A stretch of 38,523 bases of DNA. Origin: Bacteroidota bacterium. Its GTDB lineage: Bacteria; Bacteroidota; Bacteroidia; Chitinophagales; Saprospiraceae. The stretch covers positions 98,636 to 137,158 of the forward strand of contig JAAEZH010000002.1 in NCBI GenBank assembly GCA_018222965.1, read 5' to 3'. Positions 17,106 through 26,556 of this stretch are shown here, piece after piece (within the stretch, counting starts at the first letter, position 1; every line of letters starts with the position of its first letter). The notes below the pieces were generated by a model. It had not been told where the DNA came from. It searched no databases and was given only the letters and a program-made list of their open reading frames with translations. A program made the position numbers and the translations under genes.

Positions 17106-17600
17106 ATGAAGATCCTCAATCAACGACAGATCCGGCAGATGATCGAAAGGCTTTCGATCCAGATCCTGGAGAACAATTACGAAGCGAGTGAGATTATCCT
17201 GGCCGGCATAAACAACAACGGCATGGGATTCGCTCGTAAACTTCACGAGAAGCTGGCAGAACGAACGGATGCCAAACTTACCCTGGTAAATATCCGCCTG
17301 AATCCGGCCAATCCCCTGGCTGAAGAGGTTAGCCTCGATCGGGATTTTGAATCGCTGGTTGGAAAACCGGTTATCATCGTCGATGATGTAGCCAATACCG
17401 GCCGCACCCTCTTCTACGCTTTCAAACCTTTTATGGAGTTTTTGCCGGCCAAAATTGAGGTAGCCGTTTTGGTAGACCGCAAACACAAGTCTTTTCCGGT
17501 GAAGGTGGATTATATGGGCTTGTCGCTGGCTACCACCCTGCGCGAGAATATCGATGTGCAGATTATGGATGTGGAGGAGGAAGCGGTTTTTCTATCTTAG
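17106..17600 (+). CDS. PyrR-like phosphoribosyltransferase
   Basis: The 164-residue protein has the type I phosphoribosyltransferase PRPP-binding motif VIIVDDVANTGRT (89-101), the usual acidic pair Asp93-Asp94, and a loop GINNNGMGFARKL (34-46). Length and order fit the PyrR / uracil-type subgroup of purine/pyrimidine phosphoribosyltransferases: EVAVLVDRKHKSFPVKVDYMG is the PyrR-like late segment. PyrR proteins regulate pyrimidine genes by binding RNA in Firmicutes and can have uracil phosphoribosyltransferase activity; only the enzyme fold is supported here. It stands alone and is divergent from the membrane Fe-S gene. A 163-codon open frame on the other strand is its shadow. Confidence 0.88.
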   Translation: MKILNQRQIRQMIERLSIQILENNYEASEIILAGINNNGMGFARKLHEKLAERTDAKLTLVNIRLNPANPLAEEVSLDRDFESLVGKPVIIVDDVANTGRTLFYAFKPFMEFLPAKIEVAVLVDRKHKSFPVKVDYMGLSLATTLRENIDVQIMDVEEEAVFLS

Positions 17601-17662
17601 TTTTTTCTGTAAAGTCTATGCAGCCGAAATCTAGCTAGACCTTAACTGTACTAGCACCCAGT

Positions 17663-17867
17663 CTTAGGGTCAAAGCAGGAACTACGAATTGGTGTCGCTC
17701 CGCTGGAGCTTATCAGGCAAAATCGCAAAAAATACTACAAAGGTTTGGCTCCTCTGGAGCCATTAACCGCATTTATAGTAAGCCTCCAGAGGAGGCACAC
17801 CTTTGTAACAAAAAATATCGGATTTACTTTAAGCGCCGTAGGTGCGGCACCTGGTTTTGTCCCTAAG
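17663..17867. repeat. Fold-back element, family 2 (205 bp)
   Basis: The ends are inverted: CTTAGGGTCAAAGCAGG (17663-17679) against CCTGGTTTTGTCCCTAAG (17850-17867). The centre has 26-base arms at 17736-17761 and 17782-17807 matching at 23 of 26, with a 20-base loop. Extra hairpins are GCTCC/GGAGC near 17697-17709 and AGGTGC/GCACCT near 17840-17852. Together the element folds as one long imperfect hairpin. Its right end provides the stop codon of the patatin-like gene (TAG at 17863-17865 on the minus strand). No coding capacity. Confidence 0.7.
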
Positions 17868-18663
17868 TAATCGTGTCAATAGACTTAACCTCCAACCTTT
17901 TCACCGCTTCCAAACCTGCTTGATAACCCAACTCCACCAGCTCATCTACTTTCTGAAACTGGAAGATATTGTAATTGGGTAATTCTTTGGGTTCGATCAG
18001 CAGGTCGCAGATCTCGCGTTGTTGTTCGGAATTGTTGATGATGGTCAGGTCGAAGCAGCGCTCGAGGATGCTGCGCATGGATTTGATGTTCTTTTCTTCC
18101 ACCTCCTGAAAAGGAATGAGATTTACGCCGATCAGGTAATCGCATTTGTCGCGGATCACAGAGGCGGGGAGGTTCATCAAAAGGCCACCATCTACATAAG
18201 AATCGCCATCGATGCTCACCGGTTGAAACACCAGCGGAATGGCACAGGAAGCCGTAATCACATCCAGCAGCGAACCTTCATTTTTGATGACCGCTTTGCC
18301 ATCGCTCAGACGAGAGAGCGTGATGTAGAGTGGATATTTGAGGTCCTCAAAATCATTGGTAGGCAAATGATTTTTCAGGTGTTTTCTCAGATATGACAAG
18401 CTGATAAAACCCTTATTTGGCCAGGAAGGAAAAATGGCCCTCCAAAGACTGGCCGAGCGCACAAACTTCGTCATTTCATCGGTAGTCATGCCGGCCGCAT
18501 ATAAAGTGCCGACAATGGATCCCGCACTCGTGCCGGAAATAACCTGCGGAACAATGTCATTTTCCAGCAGGGCTTTTAAAACGCCAATGTGTGCGATTCC
18601 TCTTGCACCACCACCGGAAAGCGTGATCCCGATCTTTGGTTTCTTTACCGCTTCTGTTGTCAT
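17863..18663 (-). CDS. Patatin-like phospholipase
   Basis: I chose the ATG at 18663 (MTTEAVKKPKIGITLSGGGA, 266 residues) because the family motif begins directly after it. The upstream 26 codons are unlikely coding. Patatin features are complete: oxyanion loop GGGARG (17-22), nucleophile elbow GTSAG with Ser46, and catalytic Asp158 in DGG. It is probably a cytoplasmic or membrane-associated lipid acyl hydrolase of the RssA/YchK type. The last codon and stop lie in the fold-back element, so the C-terminus may have been altered by its insertion. The preceding T9SS gene ends upstream on the same strand. Confidence 0.9.
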   Translation of the reverse strand: MTTEAVKKPKIGITLSGGGARGIAHIGVLKALLENDIVPQVISGTSAGSIVGTLYAAGMTTDEMTKFVRSASLWRAIFPSWPNKGFISLSYLRKHLKNHLPTNDFEDLKYPLYITLSRLSDGKAVIKNEGSLLDVITASCAIPLVFQPVSIDGDSYVDGGLLMNLPASVIRDKCDYLIGVNLIPFQEVEEKNIKSMRSILERCFDLTIINNSEQQREICDLLIEPKELPNYNIFQFQKVDELVELGYQAGLEAVKRLEVKSIDTIT

Positions 18664-18773
18664 AATCAAAAAACGATCTGAATTAATAAACTGTTCCCCG
18701 AAAGGGGGTAAAAAATTAGCGCGCTGGAAAATAAATTCCAACGCGCTAACCAGTTGGCTAAAAATTCAGCCTG

Positions 18774-20798
18774 CTACTTCACCATCAATGTTTCTGTATG
18801 CTGTCCTTCATTCGCTGTAAAGCGGATCAGATACATACCAGCCGGCAGGCCGGATACATTCAGAGAACGGTCATTGTTGCTCAAAACCCGGATGCTGCGA
18901 CCCAGTGCATCGTATAGTTCTACCCGCTCCAGATCCAGCGCCGTTTGCCAGAAAACTTCATCCTCTACCGGATTCGGGAATACCCGGATCTGGCCTTCCA
19001 GACTGACTTCTTCTGTGCTGACCAGCGACATGATATCCGCTGAATATCGAGGCAATAACTGGTAGCCGTCATTACAGGTGCCGTCATTGTCAAACTGACC
19101 ACCAATTCCGATTACATCCCAGGGGAAGTTTGGAATTGGCTGGCTGTAAAGATCAACCGCATCGTCGATGCGTACCACAAATTGGTTGTCGTCTCCATCA
19201 ATGACATCAATATCCATACCGGTACCCATATTGTCCCACTGGCTCGGATCAGTTGGAGTTACACCATTGATACGTACCAGTTCTGATTCCGTACTCTCAT
19301 CCAATTCTGTCACTACCGGAGGCGTAACCAGACTGTTGCCGGAAGAGTTGAGTACGATATTATCAGGCGCGATTTGAGACAAGCAATTGAAAGCTTCGAT
19401 AGTACCCTGTACCGTCACTTCGTCGCCTTCCTGAACGGTATAACCCAGGTCTGAAGAAGAGAAAAGACTGATACCACCGGTAGCGTCGATAATGGTAAAT
19501 TGAATAGAACCGGAAGTTTGAAGATCTACTCCGTGAACCACCCCGGTGATCTGACAGGAAACGCCTGTTGAATCGACATTTCCATCCGCACCAATTGTGG
19601 TAACTGTGGCGATATCATATTCCGGATAAGTGGATGGACATTCTACAGTAATATTCACTGTTCCGGTGTCACAGGAAGGGATGGTGTTATCGCAAACCTC
19701 GTAGGTAAACATGTCAGGACCACAGTATCCCGGGTCCGGAATGTAGGTGTACTGGCCTTCGCCAAAGTCCATAAGCCCGCCATTGGTTGGTTGCGTTATG
19801 GTAATAACAATTCCGCTTCCGGGGCCATTAGGCAAAACATCGTTGGTGAGGGTGTTGAAGTCAACTTCATCATCCTGATCAACCGAAACAACGTCGTCAT
19901 TGGCAATCACTTCCGCGCCAGGATCAAGACTGTATGTACCGAGGGGTACCGGGTTAGGCGCTTCAGCATTGGTATTGGTACCATCGAGCGCATCAACCCC
20001 GCTAAAGATCCAGTTTCCAATCTGAAAAGTAGTACCATCAGGACCTGTGCCATCGAGGCGGTAAGCCCAACCATCGGTGTGCTCCCAGGCGGTACCGGAG
20101 CCATCCATGTCAATTTCTCCGAAAACATCAATTACGACACCGTTTTCAAAGAGTTCTACAGCATCGTCACCATTGATGTTGGTCGCTCCGTCGTCATCAA
20201 TAAAATCAGGTGCAAAGCCAAAATAGCTGGTAAAACCGGCCTCATCAGTGGTAACATAGAGGTGGTCACCAGCAGAAGCTGCAACAGCCGGGAACGTAAA
20301 TTCCTGCCCGTCAGAGCCCTGTCCGTTGTTGGCAGATCCAAGCCCGAATGTACTGAGATCGGGAATGTCATTTACCACATAAACCTCAACGCCTTTCGGC
20401 AATCCACCGGTAAGCGGACCGTCGTAAACAGCCGTCAGGATCATATCATTGGTTGGAGGGGGAGGAGTCATTACAGTAATGGTACCCTGCATAATTCCGG
20501 AGTGTGGATCACATTGGTAATTGTACACACCAGGGGTATTGAATGTATGTGAGAAAGTCCAGGGAGCCGGAGCCGCAGCGCCAAACATAAAACCTTCCGG
20601 ATTGTCGGGGAAGGTTGCCAAAGATCCGTTCACATTGTGCGTGCCTCCTGTATTTTCCCATTGAACCGTTTCGCCCACCATAATGGTTAGGTCTGCGGGA
20701 TCAAATTGGAAAGAGGAAACAGTTACCGTATAATCCTGAGCCGTCAGGCCGGAAAATACGATAAGACTAAAGAGGGATAGAAGTAACGTCTTTTTCAT
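18774..20798 (-). CDS. Secreted T9SS protein with cupredoxin, lamin-tail-like and Ig-like domains
   Basis: The start at 20798 gives a standard signal peptide (MKKTLLLSLFSLIVFSGLTA) and 674 residues. The first domain (about 21-110) is a plastocyanin-like cupredoxin with likely copper ligands His54, Cys96, His99 and Met103 (YNYQCDPHSGIMQG). A lamin-tail-like or nuclease-associated domain (about 112-300) follows, with GSANNGQGSDGQEF and GDDAVELF. Then comes an Ig/cadherin-like segment (ANDDVVSVDQDDEVDFNTLTND) ending in CGPDMFTYEVCD, then an OB-fold-like region (ITGVVHGV... DEVTVQGTIEAF). The C-terminus is a T9SS type A tail (VFPNPVEDEVFW... LPAGMYLIRF). It is probably an extracellular copper protein; its substrate is unknown. 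Confidence 0.85.
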   Translation of the reverse strand: MKKTLLLSLFSLIVFSGLTAQDYTVTVSSFQFDPADLTIMVGETVQWENTGGTHNVNGSLATFPDNPEGFMFGAAAPAPWTFSHTFNTPGVYNYQCDPHSGIMQGTITVMTPPPPTNDMILTAVYDGPLTGGLPKGVEVYVVNDIPDLSTFGLGSANNGQGSDGQEFTFPAVAASAGDHLYVTTDEAGFTSYFGFAPDFIDDDGATNINGDDAVELFENGVVIDVFGEIDMDGSGTAWEHTDGWAYRLDGTGPDGTTFQIGNWIFSGVDALDGTNTNAEAPNPVPLGTYSLDPGAEVIANDDVVSVDQDDEVDFNTLTNDVLPNGPGSGIVITITQPTNGGLMDFGEGQYTYIPDPGYCGPDMFTYEVCDNTIPSCDTGTVNITVECPSTYPEYDIATVTTIGADGNVDSTGVSCQITGVVHGVDLQTSGSIQFTIIDATGGISLFSSSDLGYTVQEGDEVTVQGTIEAFNCLSQIAPDNIVLNSSGNSLVTPPVVTELDESTESELVRINGVTPTDPSQWDNMGTGMDIDVIDGDDNQFVVRIDDAVDLYSQPIPNFPWDVIGIGGQFDNDGTCNDGYQLLPRYSADIMSLVSTEEVSLEGQIRVFPNPVEDEVFWQTALDLERVELYDALGRSIRVLSNNDRSLNVSGLPAGMYLIRFTANEGQHTETLMVK

Positions 20799-20978
20799 AA
20801 AATAAATTGATTTTTTGAAACATAACATGATACATAGCCGGGTTGTGCCCGGAACGGGCAATCCAATGGGTCAATTCGCTGATGCTATGAATGATAGGGC
20901 AGCCCCTAAAGTAGTTAGAATGAGCAGGGCGGGAAAGTGTTCGATATAAAATTATTGTTAATTAGATGTCAGGGTCTG

Positions 20979-23900
20979 CTAATTGGCAGATTCAAAAACG
21001 CCCCGGTGTTCAAAATCTCTGAAGTCAACCTGACTTACATTCGACACCCCTTGTTCCTGCATATAAACACCGTATATGGTATCAACAGCTGCCATCGTCA
21101 GCTTGTTGTGTGTCACTATGATAAACTGCGAGTCTTTCGAGAACTTCTTAATGATGCGATTGAATTTCTCAATATTGGCATCATCCAACGGCGCATCTAC
21201 TTCATCAAAAATACAGAAAGGCGCCGGTTTGAGTAGGTAAAGGGCAAAGAGTAGCGCCGTGGCAGTCAGGGTCTTTTCACCTCCCGACAATTGGCTGATT
21301 GTCTGTGGGCGTTTACCTTTAGGGCGTGCCACAATTTCGATCTTTGATTCCAGCGGATTTTCCGGTTCCAACAGGATCAGGTCACAGGTATCATCTTCGG
21401 TAAAAAGACTTCGGAATACATCGATAAAATAAAGCCTTGCCTGATTGAAGGCCTCCAGAAACTGGGTGGTAGCGGTTTCTTCTATCTCCTTGATCGTCTC
21501 CAGCAGATCGTCTTTGGCCTTCATGATGTCTTCCCGCTGTTGCGTAATGCTGTCGTAGCGTTCCTTCATCTCGTCGTAGGCCTCCACCGCCATCGGGTTG
21601 ATTTCCCCGTAATTATCCAGCCGGTTTTTCAGGCGGTCTACCTTATTCTGTAATTCCTCTGTAGGGAGGTCAGACTCTGTTTTCCGGTCCTTAATATCTT
21701 CCAGCCTTACGGCGAATTCGGCATGCAGGCGCTCACTGACAGCCGAAAGCTGAAAACGGAACTCTGTTTGTTTCTCTTTGAGCTGATTGATGAGGGATTG
21801 TCCGCCTTGTTGTTTGCGATTCAGAACCCGAAGTGCGTCTTCCAACTCGTTGATGCCGCCCCGTGCCTGGAAGTAATTTTGCTCGGCTTCGGTAAGCGTG
21901 GACTCTTTCTGTTCTTTTTCGGCGTAAGCCGCTTTAAGGGTCTTTTCAAGCTCCGCCTGCTTCTCGTGAAGCTCGGTCATTTCCTGAGCCGTTTCTCCCT
22001 GATTGCTCTTGTTTTTGGTAAGGGCGTTTCGGGTTTCTTCCAGCTGGTTTTCCTTAAAGTTCATCTCCCGCTGAATGGCATTTACCTTATTCTGCTGGCG
22101 GATAAACTCAATGTTTTGCTGGTTGTATTTGGCAGATGCAGCACTCAATTGCTCAGCTACTTTCCGGTAGGAGCCGTCGGTATTGGCAATCTCGTCTTTT
22201 ACTTTCTGAATAAGCTGCTCGCGATTCCCCAATTCGGAGGCAATGCGCTTTTCTTCTGCTTCCAGTTCCTGAAGGCGAACCTTCATGTCGGTGAGTTTTA
22301 CCTGCGATTGCTGCACGAATTGATCGTGATTTTCCAGGCGGGTTTGCAAGCTCACTTTATCCTGCGAAAGCTGGTTGATATTGCGCGTCGCTTCCTGCAT
22401 CGCTTCCCGCGAATGCTGGCTCTTTAATTGTTCCAGTTTCGTTTTTTGCTGGAAGAATTTGGTCGAGATCTTGTCCTCTTCCCGCTCGAGTTTGGCAATA
22501 GCCGTTTCGAGCATTTCGAGGTTTTTCTTCCGGCCGATTTTTTTCCCTTCAAACAATCCGATGGATCCGCCGGATAAGGTAAATCTGCCCTGAATAAACC
22601 GGCCGCTCCTGGAGAGAACCACCAGCTTGTCGTCATCCATTTGTGCCTGGATCTGCTCGGAATCGGTCACAGCCACATTTTCGAGCAGATAAGAGACCAG
22701 CTTTTGATATTGGGGATCCACCTCGATCAACTCAACGGCCTGTTGCAAATCGGAGGTCATCCGCATGGGCGGCTCATAATTCGCGAAAGCGTCGAGCAGG
22801 AAGAAATTGGCTTTTCCCTTTTGCGATCTGCTAAGCAATTGGATCGCCTGGGAAGCTTCTTCCAGGTTGGCGACCACGTAGTAGTTGAGGTAAGGCTCGA
22901 GGTAGTTTTCAATAGCTACCCGGTATTCTTCCTGCACATACATGAGGTCGGAGAGGAGAGGGGTATCCTTTTTCCAGCTTTTATGTTGACTCAAAAACTT
23001 GATGGATTCCGGAAAACCTTCCAGATTTTCCACCATGCTTTTGGTGAGTTTGTATTCGTTGCGTTTGGCATCCAGTTTCCGATTGATGTCGCGGATCTGG
23101 TTGGTATATTCTTCGAGTTGTTTTTCGGCCTGCTCAATGGCTTCCTGGCGTTTATTCTCTGCCAGTTCGAGGGTTTCCAAATTGCCCTGGTATTCTTTTT
23201 CCAGGGTTTTGAGTTCCTTGAGTTTTTGCAATAAAACGTCGACTTCCTTTTGGCGTCCGGATTGTTCGATGGTCAGCCGCTCCTGTTCGTTTTCCAGGTT
23301 TTGGGCCTGGTTGTTGTTGATGGCCCGTTGTTTTTCCATTTCAAACACGGCGCGTTCGGCCTGCTGCTGTCGATCCATGATGGAATCGAGGTCCGATTTG
23401 AGGCTTCCGTGTTCTTCCTGTACTTGTTTTAGGTTGGCTTCCGCCGAATCGAGTTGTTCTTCGAGCTCGGCTTCTACACGCTTCTCGGCGGTTAGTTCGG
23501 TCTGGTAGCGCTCCACATCATTGCGCAGGCTTTCAATACGACGGGAAGCGTCCTGTATCTGCTCGTCCAGCTTGGCATTGTTTTGCCGCAAAAACTGGAT
23601 GCGCTGCTCCAGTACGCGTCGGTCGCTCTCCATATTCCGGATACGTCCAACCGATTCATTGAGATCACGCTGGCGATCGGAAAGGGCTTTTTCTTTATCG
23701 AGATTTGCTTTTTTCTCCTTTTCAAGTGCAGCTTCCTTCTGGCGAATTTCTGCTTCCACACCCCGATAGGCATCCTGCTCGGTGGTGAGTTTTTTATTGA
23801 TTTCGGTTTGTTGTTCGCGCAGGCTGGCTGTTTTGATTACGGCCAGGTCGAGGCTAAGTGTTTTGTATTTTTCTTTGAGCTCGAAGTAGCGCTTGGTGCG

Positions 23901-24530
23901 TTTGGCTTGCTTTTCCAGCGATTTGAGGTTGTTTTCGATTTCAAAGAGCAGGTCTTCCACCCGTTCGAGGTCGGCCGTGGTATTTTTGAGCTTATTAAGT
24001 GTCTGCTTCTTTCGGATTTTGTATTTGGAGATGCCGGCTGCCTGTTCGAACATGCGGCGGCGGGCATTGTCCTTGTCGGCCAGAATATCATCGACCATGC
24101 CCAGGGCGATAATGGCGTAGGAGTTGGATCCAATCCCGGTATCCAGAAAGAGCGAGGTAATATCTTTAAGGCGACAGGGTACATTGTTGAGTCGGTATTC
24201 CGAGTCGCCGCTGCGGTAGAGAATCCGGGAGATCGTTACGGTGTGATAGTCGGTAGGGAGGAGGTTTTTGGTGTTTTCGAAAGTCAGTGACACGGAAGCC
24301 ATGCCGCTTTGTTTCCGTTTTTTGGTACCGTTGAAAATGACCGAGATCATGCTATCGAGACGCAGTTCGCGGCTCTTCTGCTCCCCTAAAACCCAGCGGA
24401 TAGCATCGACAATATTTGATTTCCCGGAACCATTGGGACCGACAATACCAATCACATCCTCATCGAAGTGGATGACAGTCTCATTGGCAAAGCTTTTAAA
24501 GCCCTTTACTTCCAGGGTTTTTAACCTCAT
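20979..24530 (-). CDS. smc: Chromosome segregation protein SMC
   Basis: The ATG at 24530 gives the canonical SMC N-terminus MRLKTLEVKGFKSFA, so the 57-codon upstream extension is rejected. The 1183-residue protein has Walker A GPNGSGKSN (31-39), long coiled coils rich in Glu, Lys and Gln (about 170-500 and 680-1030), a hinge at about 500-660, the ABC signature LSGGEKTL (about 1081) and Walker B FCIFDEVDAPLDD (about 1105-1118). It organises and segregates chromosomes, normally with ScpA and ScpB, which are not in the window. The length is standard for bacterial SMC. Confidence 0.97.
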   Translation of the reverse strand: MRLKTLEVKGFKSFANETVIHFDEDVIGIVGPNGSGKSNIVDAIRWVLGEQKSRELRLDSMISVIFNGTKKRKQSGMASVSLTFENTKNLLPTDYHTVTISRILYRSGDSEYRLNNVPCRLKDITSLFLDTGIGSNSYAIIALGMVDDILADKDNARRRMFEQAAGISKYKIRKKQTLNKLKNTTADLERVEDLLFEIENNLKSLEKQAKRTKRYFELKEKYKTLSLDLAVIKTASLREQQTEINKKLTTEQDAYRGVEAEIRQKEAALEKEKKANLDKEKALSDRQRDLNESVGRIRNMESDRRVLEQRIQFLRQNNAKLDEQIQDASRRIESLRNDVERYQTELTAEKRVEAELEEQLDSAEANLKQVQEEHGSLKSDLDSIMDRQQQAERAVFEMEKQRAINNNQAQNLENEQERLTIEQSGRQKEVDVLLQKLKELKTLEKEYQGNLETLELAENKRQEAIEQAEKQLEEYTNQIRDINRKLDAKRNEYKLTKSMVENLEGFPESIKFLSQHKSWKKDTPLLSDLMYVQEEYRVAIENYLEPYLNYYVVANLEEASQAIQLLSRSQKGKANFFLLDAFANYEPPMRMTSDLQQAVELIEVDPQYQKLVSYLLENVAVTDSEQIQAQMDDDKLVVLSRSGRFIQGRFTLSGGSIGLFEGKKIGRKKNLEMLETAIAKLEREEDKISTKFFQQKTKLEQLKSQHSREAMQEATRNINQLSQDKVSLQTRLENHDQFVQQSQVKLTDMKVRLQELEAEEKRIASELGNREQLIQKVKDEIANTDGSYRKVAEQLSAASAKYNQQNIEFIRQQNKVNAIQREMNFKENQLEETRNALTKNKSNQGETAQEMTELHEKQAELEKTLKAAYAEKEQKESTLTEAEQNYFQARGGINELEDALRVLNRKQQGGQSLINQLKEKQTEFRFQLSAVSERLHAEFAVRLEDIKDRKTESDLPTEELQNKVDRLKNRLDNYGEINPMAVEAYDEMKERYDSITQQREDIMKAKDDLLETIKEIEETATTQFLEAFNQARLYFIDVFRSLFTEDDTCDLILLEPENPLESKIEIVARPKGKRPQTISQLSGGEKTLTATALLFALYLLKPAPFCIFDEVDAPLDDANIEKFNRIIKKFSKDSQFIIVTHNKLTMAAVDTIYGVYMQEQGVSNVSQVDFRDFEHRGVFESAN

Positions 24531-24710
24531 AGCCCGCAAAAATAAGCAAAAGTCTGATAGCTGGGAAATGGAGTTTTCCACAAAGGGGAATTGGCGGGGG
24601 GAGTCTGGTGGAGTCAGTTCGCTAAGGCTTACTGGTGGGTTGAGTTTGGTTGAGGCTGGGTAGTCAGTCGTCTTGAAATGAAAGCCCGGTAGAGCGGACA
24701 TGGTAAAAAA

Positions 24711-24758
24711 AGCTACGCTTGTTGGCGGCAGACGACCATCTGCCCGGAAATTTTGATT
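24711..24758 (+). repeat. 48-bp dispersed repeat, copy 1
   Basis: Matches 28566-28613 at 44 of 48 positions, and all four differences are transitions. It contains GGCAGA/TCTGCC with a CGACCA loop. It sits at the broken 5' end of the Fur-family pseudogene. Read on the minus strand it gives a peptide close to residues 236-251 of the alpha/beta hydrolase. Confidence 0.75.
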
Positions 24759-25031
24759 AAAGTGTTTGCAAAGCTCTTCATTCGGGTGTTAAACCGCTTT
24801 CATGAAGATGGAATCGTACACAGAGTCGTAGCCGATGATGACAAACAGTATTTTGCAGTCTGCGTCAATTGCGAAGACAAAGCTCTGGCGGGCCACCACT
24901 TTCATTTTCGATGCCGCCGCTGCGATACCATCGAGTGTTTGCCGGTTCCGGTTTCCTTTGCTATCCCGGGGGGCTATCAGGTCGAAGGGGTGAATTGTGT
25001 CCTGTCGGGTGTTTGTAAGGATTGTGCCTAA
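24753..25031 (+). pseudogene. Fur-family transcriptional regulator, N-terminus lost
   Basis: The frame encodes the C-terminal two thirds of a Fur/Zur-type repressor. It keeps the end of the winged helix (VLNRFHEDGIVHRVV) and the metal-binding part: CVNC, HHFHFRCRRCDTIECL and a final CVLSGVCKDC. The first 50-60 residues, including most of the helix-turn-helix, are missing, and the frame opens with TTG rather than ATG. Just upstream is the 48-base repeat. The residue run KVFAKLFIRVLNRF looks like a garbled recognition helix. DNA binding is probably lost. If translated, the product could only be a metal-binding fragment. Confidence 0.75.
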
Positions 25032-25147
25032 AATAGACAGACGAATCAAAAAAGGGCAGCAGAATCAATTTTTTGGGATTTATCGGGTTAAGTAAGGTAT
25101 ATCCATACCAAACTTTCCGTAATTGTTCAGGCAAACAGCAAATCCCA

Positions 25148-25163
25148 TTCGACGAAAGTCGAA
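25148..25163 (+). promoter_or_regulatory. Small hairpin in 5' leader of the S41 peptidase gene
   Basis: TTCGAC-GAAA-GTCGAA is a perfect 6-base stem with a GNRA-type tetraloop ending 15 bases before the ATG at 25179. It could affect translation start or mRNA stability; no more is supported. Confidence 0.4.
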
Positions 25164-25178
25164 GAAAAACACCCTTTT

Positions 25179-26543
25179 ATGAGAATTTATTCCCTTTTGT
25201 TCCTCTTCGTTATCGTTAGCTTACCTATTCACTTGCAAGCCCAGGAAGTCCGACATGCAACCGAAGCTGTTTTGGATGATGCCGAATTTCTTCTCGCACA
25301 ATTGGAAGCCAAACATCCGAATCTGTACACTTACAGCCACCCGGAAAATTATCAGCAGTGGTTGGAAAAGCTGAAGGCCGATCCACGGGATTCTGTAACC
25401 ACCACCGAAGCCTTTAGGCTGATTGCCTCTATTTCTCCGCTGCTTCGCGACGGACATTCATACATTTACCCCGGCCAGGCTCAGCTAGATGCTTTTTATA
25501 GCGGGACGCCTCTTTTTCCATTTGATGTTTTCCTACGGGAAGACCAATTGATAGTGCTGGCTGATTTTAGCAGGGAACAACTCATTTCCCCCGGCTCGGA
25601 ACTGTTGGCGATCAATGGGAAACCCATTGCAGAAATTCAGAATCTGATCGTAAACCACACTTGTCGGGACGGAAATAACATCGGCTATCCACGCCATTTG
25701 TACTACCAGTTTTTTACTGCTTATTATGGTTTTTACTATGGATTTCAGGATTCCTTTTCCATTCATTTTCGAAATGAAAATGGAAAAGAGGAAACGGTCA
25801 AAATCGAAGCTTTGCCTCGTAGTGAAATAGCTGCCCAAAGAGCATCCGAGCTCGAAACAGGTATTGCGTTACAATTTCTGGAAGATCAAAAATCTGCCGT
25901 GTTGCGTATTCGTTCCTTTGATAAGAAAATACTAAAGGATGATTATGGGCAGAAATTCAAAAAAGAAATCAAACAGGCTTTCAAAACGCTTCAGTCAAAG
26001 GGGATAGAAAACCTGGCCGTTGATTTGCGCGATAATCAGGGGGGAGAATTAAGTCATGGGATATTTCTCCTGCAACATTTTATGACCGCAGATTTTAAAT
26101 GTGTGGATAATTATCAGATGTTTAAAGATGGCCGGGAAAAGACCTTAAAATCGCGCTGGGACAATTATTTTTCTCCCCGAAGAGCTGCCCATTTCAATGG
26201 TAAGGTTTGCGTGTTTACCAATGGCGGCAGCTTCTCTTGTTCAGCCATCGTTGCGAATACCGTTAAAGAAGCCGGAAGGGGGGAAATACTTGGGGAAATG
26301 ACAGGAGGCAGCGCTTATGTAAATTCCGGAGCCCCCAACGAAACACTGACACTCCCGCAAACCGGCATCCTTTTTACTATTCCGAAAACCCGCTATAATC
26401 TAAGGCGCGATTTGTCTGAAATCCGGGCCGGTGTTATCCCGGATATTGAAATTTCCGATACTCCGAATCGGAGGTTGTCCAAAACAGATTCGTATTTGGA
26501 TGTATTTTTGGAGGACTTTAATGCAGCCAATAAGCTAAAATGA
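25179..26543 (+). CDS. S41-family (tail-specific type) peptidase, exported
   Basis: The 454-residue protein has a signal peptide (MRIYSLLFLFVIVSLPIHLQAQ). A helical N-terminal region (about 25-110) is followed by a PDZ-like segment with LISPGSELLAINGKPI (about 138-153). The S41 catalytic core (about 215-440) includes LAVDLRDNQGGE and VFTNGGSFSCSAIVANTVK, with Ser353 as the likely nucleophile. GEMTGGSAYVN follows; the usual lysine of the Ser-Lys dyad is not obvious in it. It should degrade proteins or peptides in the periplasm or outside the cell. The next gene begins 13 bases after the stop, suggesting one transcript. Confidence 0.88.
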   Translation: MRIYSLLFLFVIVSLPIHLQAQEVRHATEAVLDDAEFLLAQLEAKHPNLYTYSHPENYQQWLEKLKADPRDSVTTTEAFRLIASISPLLRDGHSYIYPGQAQLDAFYSGTPLFPFDVFLREDQLIVLADFSREQLISPGSELLAINGKPIAEIQNLIVNHTCRDGNNIGYPRHLYYQFFTAYYGFYYGFQDSFSIHFRNENGKEETVKIEALPRSEIAAQRASELETGIALQFLEDQKSAVLRIRSFDKKILKDDYGQKFKKEIKQAFKTLQSKGIENLAVDLRDNQGGELSHGIFLLQHFMTADFKCVDNYQMFKDGREKTLKSRWDNYFSPRRAAHFNGKVCVFTNGGSFSCSAIVANTVKEAGRGEILGEMTGGSAYVNSGAPNETLTLPQTGILFTIPKTRYNLRRDLSEIRAGVIPDIEISDTPNRRLSKTDSYLDVFLEDFNAANKLK

Positions 26544-26556
26544 ACAATGCCAGAGA

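Noticed and set aside
16995-17486. 163-codon antisense frame over the phosphoribosyltransferase
   Set aside because: The plus-strand frame has the full PRPP-binding motif; the antisense product has no features.
20847-20859. GCCCG-GAA-CGGGC hairpin as an SMC terminator
   Set aside because: Short stem with no T-run on the relevant strand and more than 100 bases past the gene end.
24531-24701. 57-codon N-terminal extension of SMC
   Set aside because: SMC proteins start at MRLKxLEVKGFKSF; the extension is Pro/Ser-rich and overlaps low-complexity intergenic sequence.
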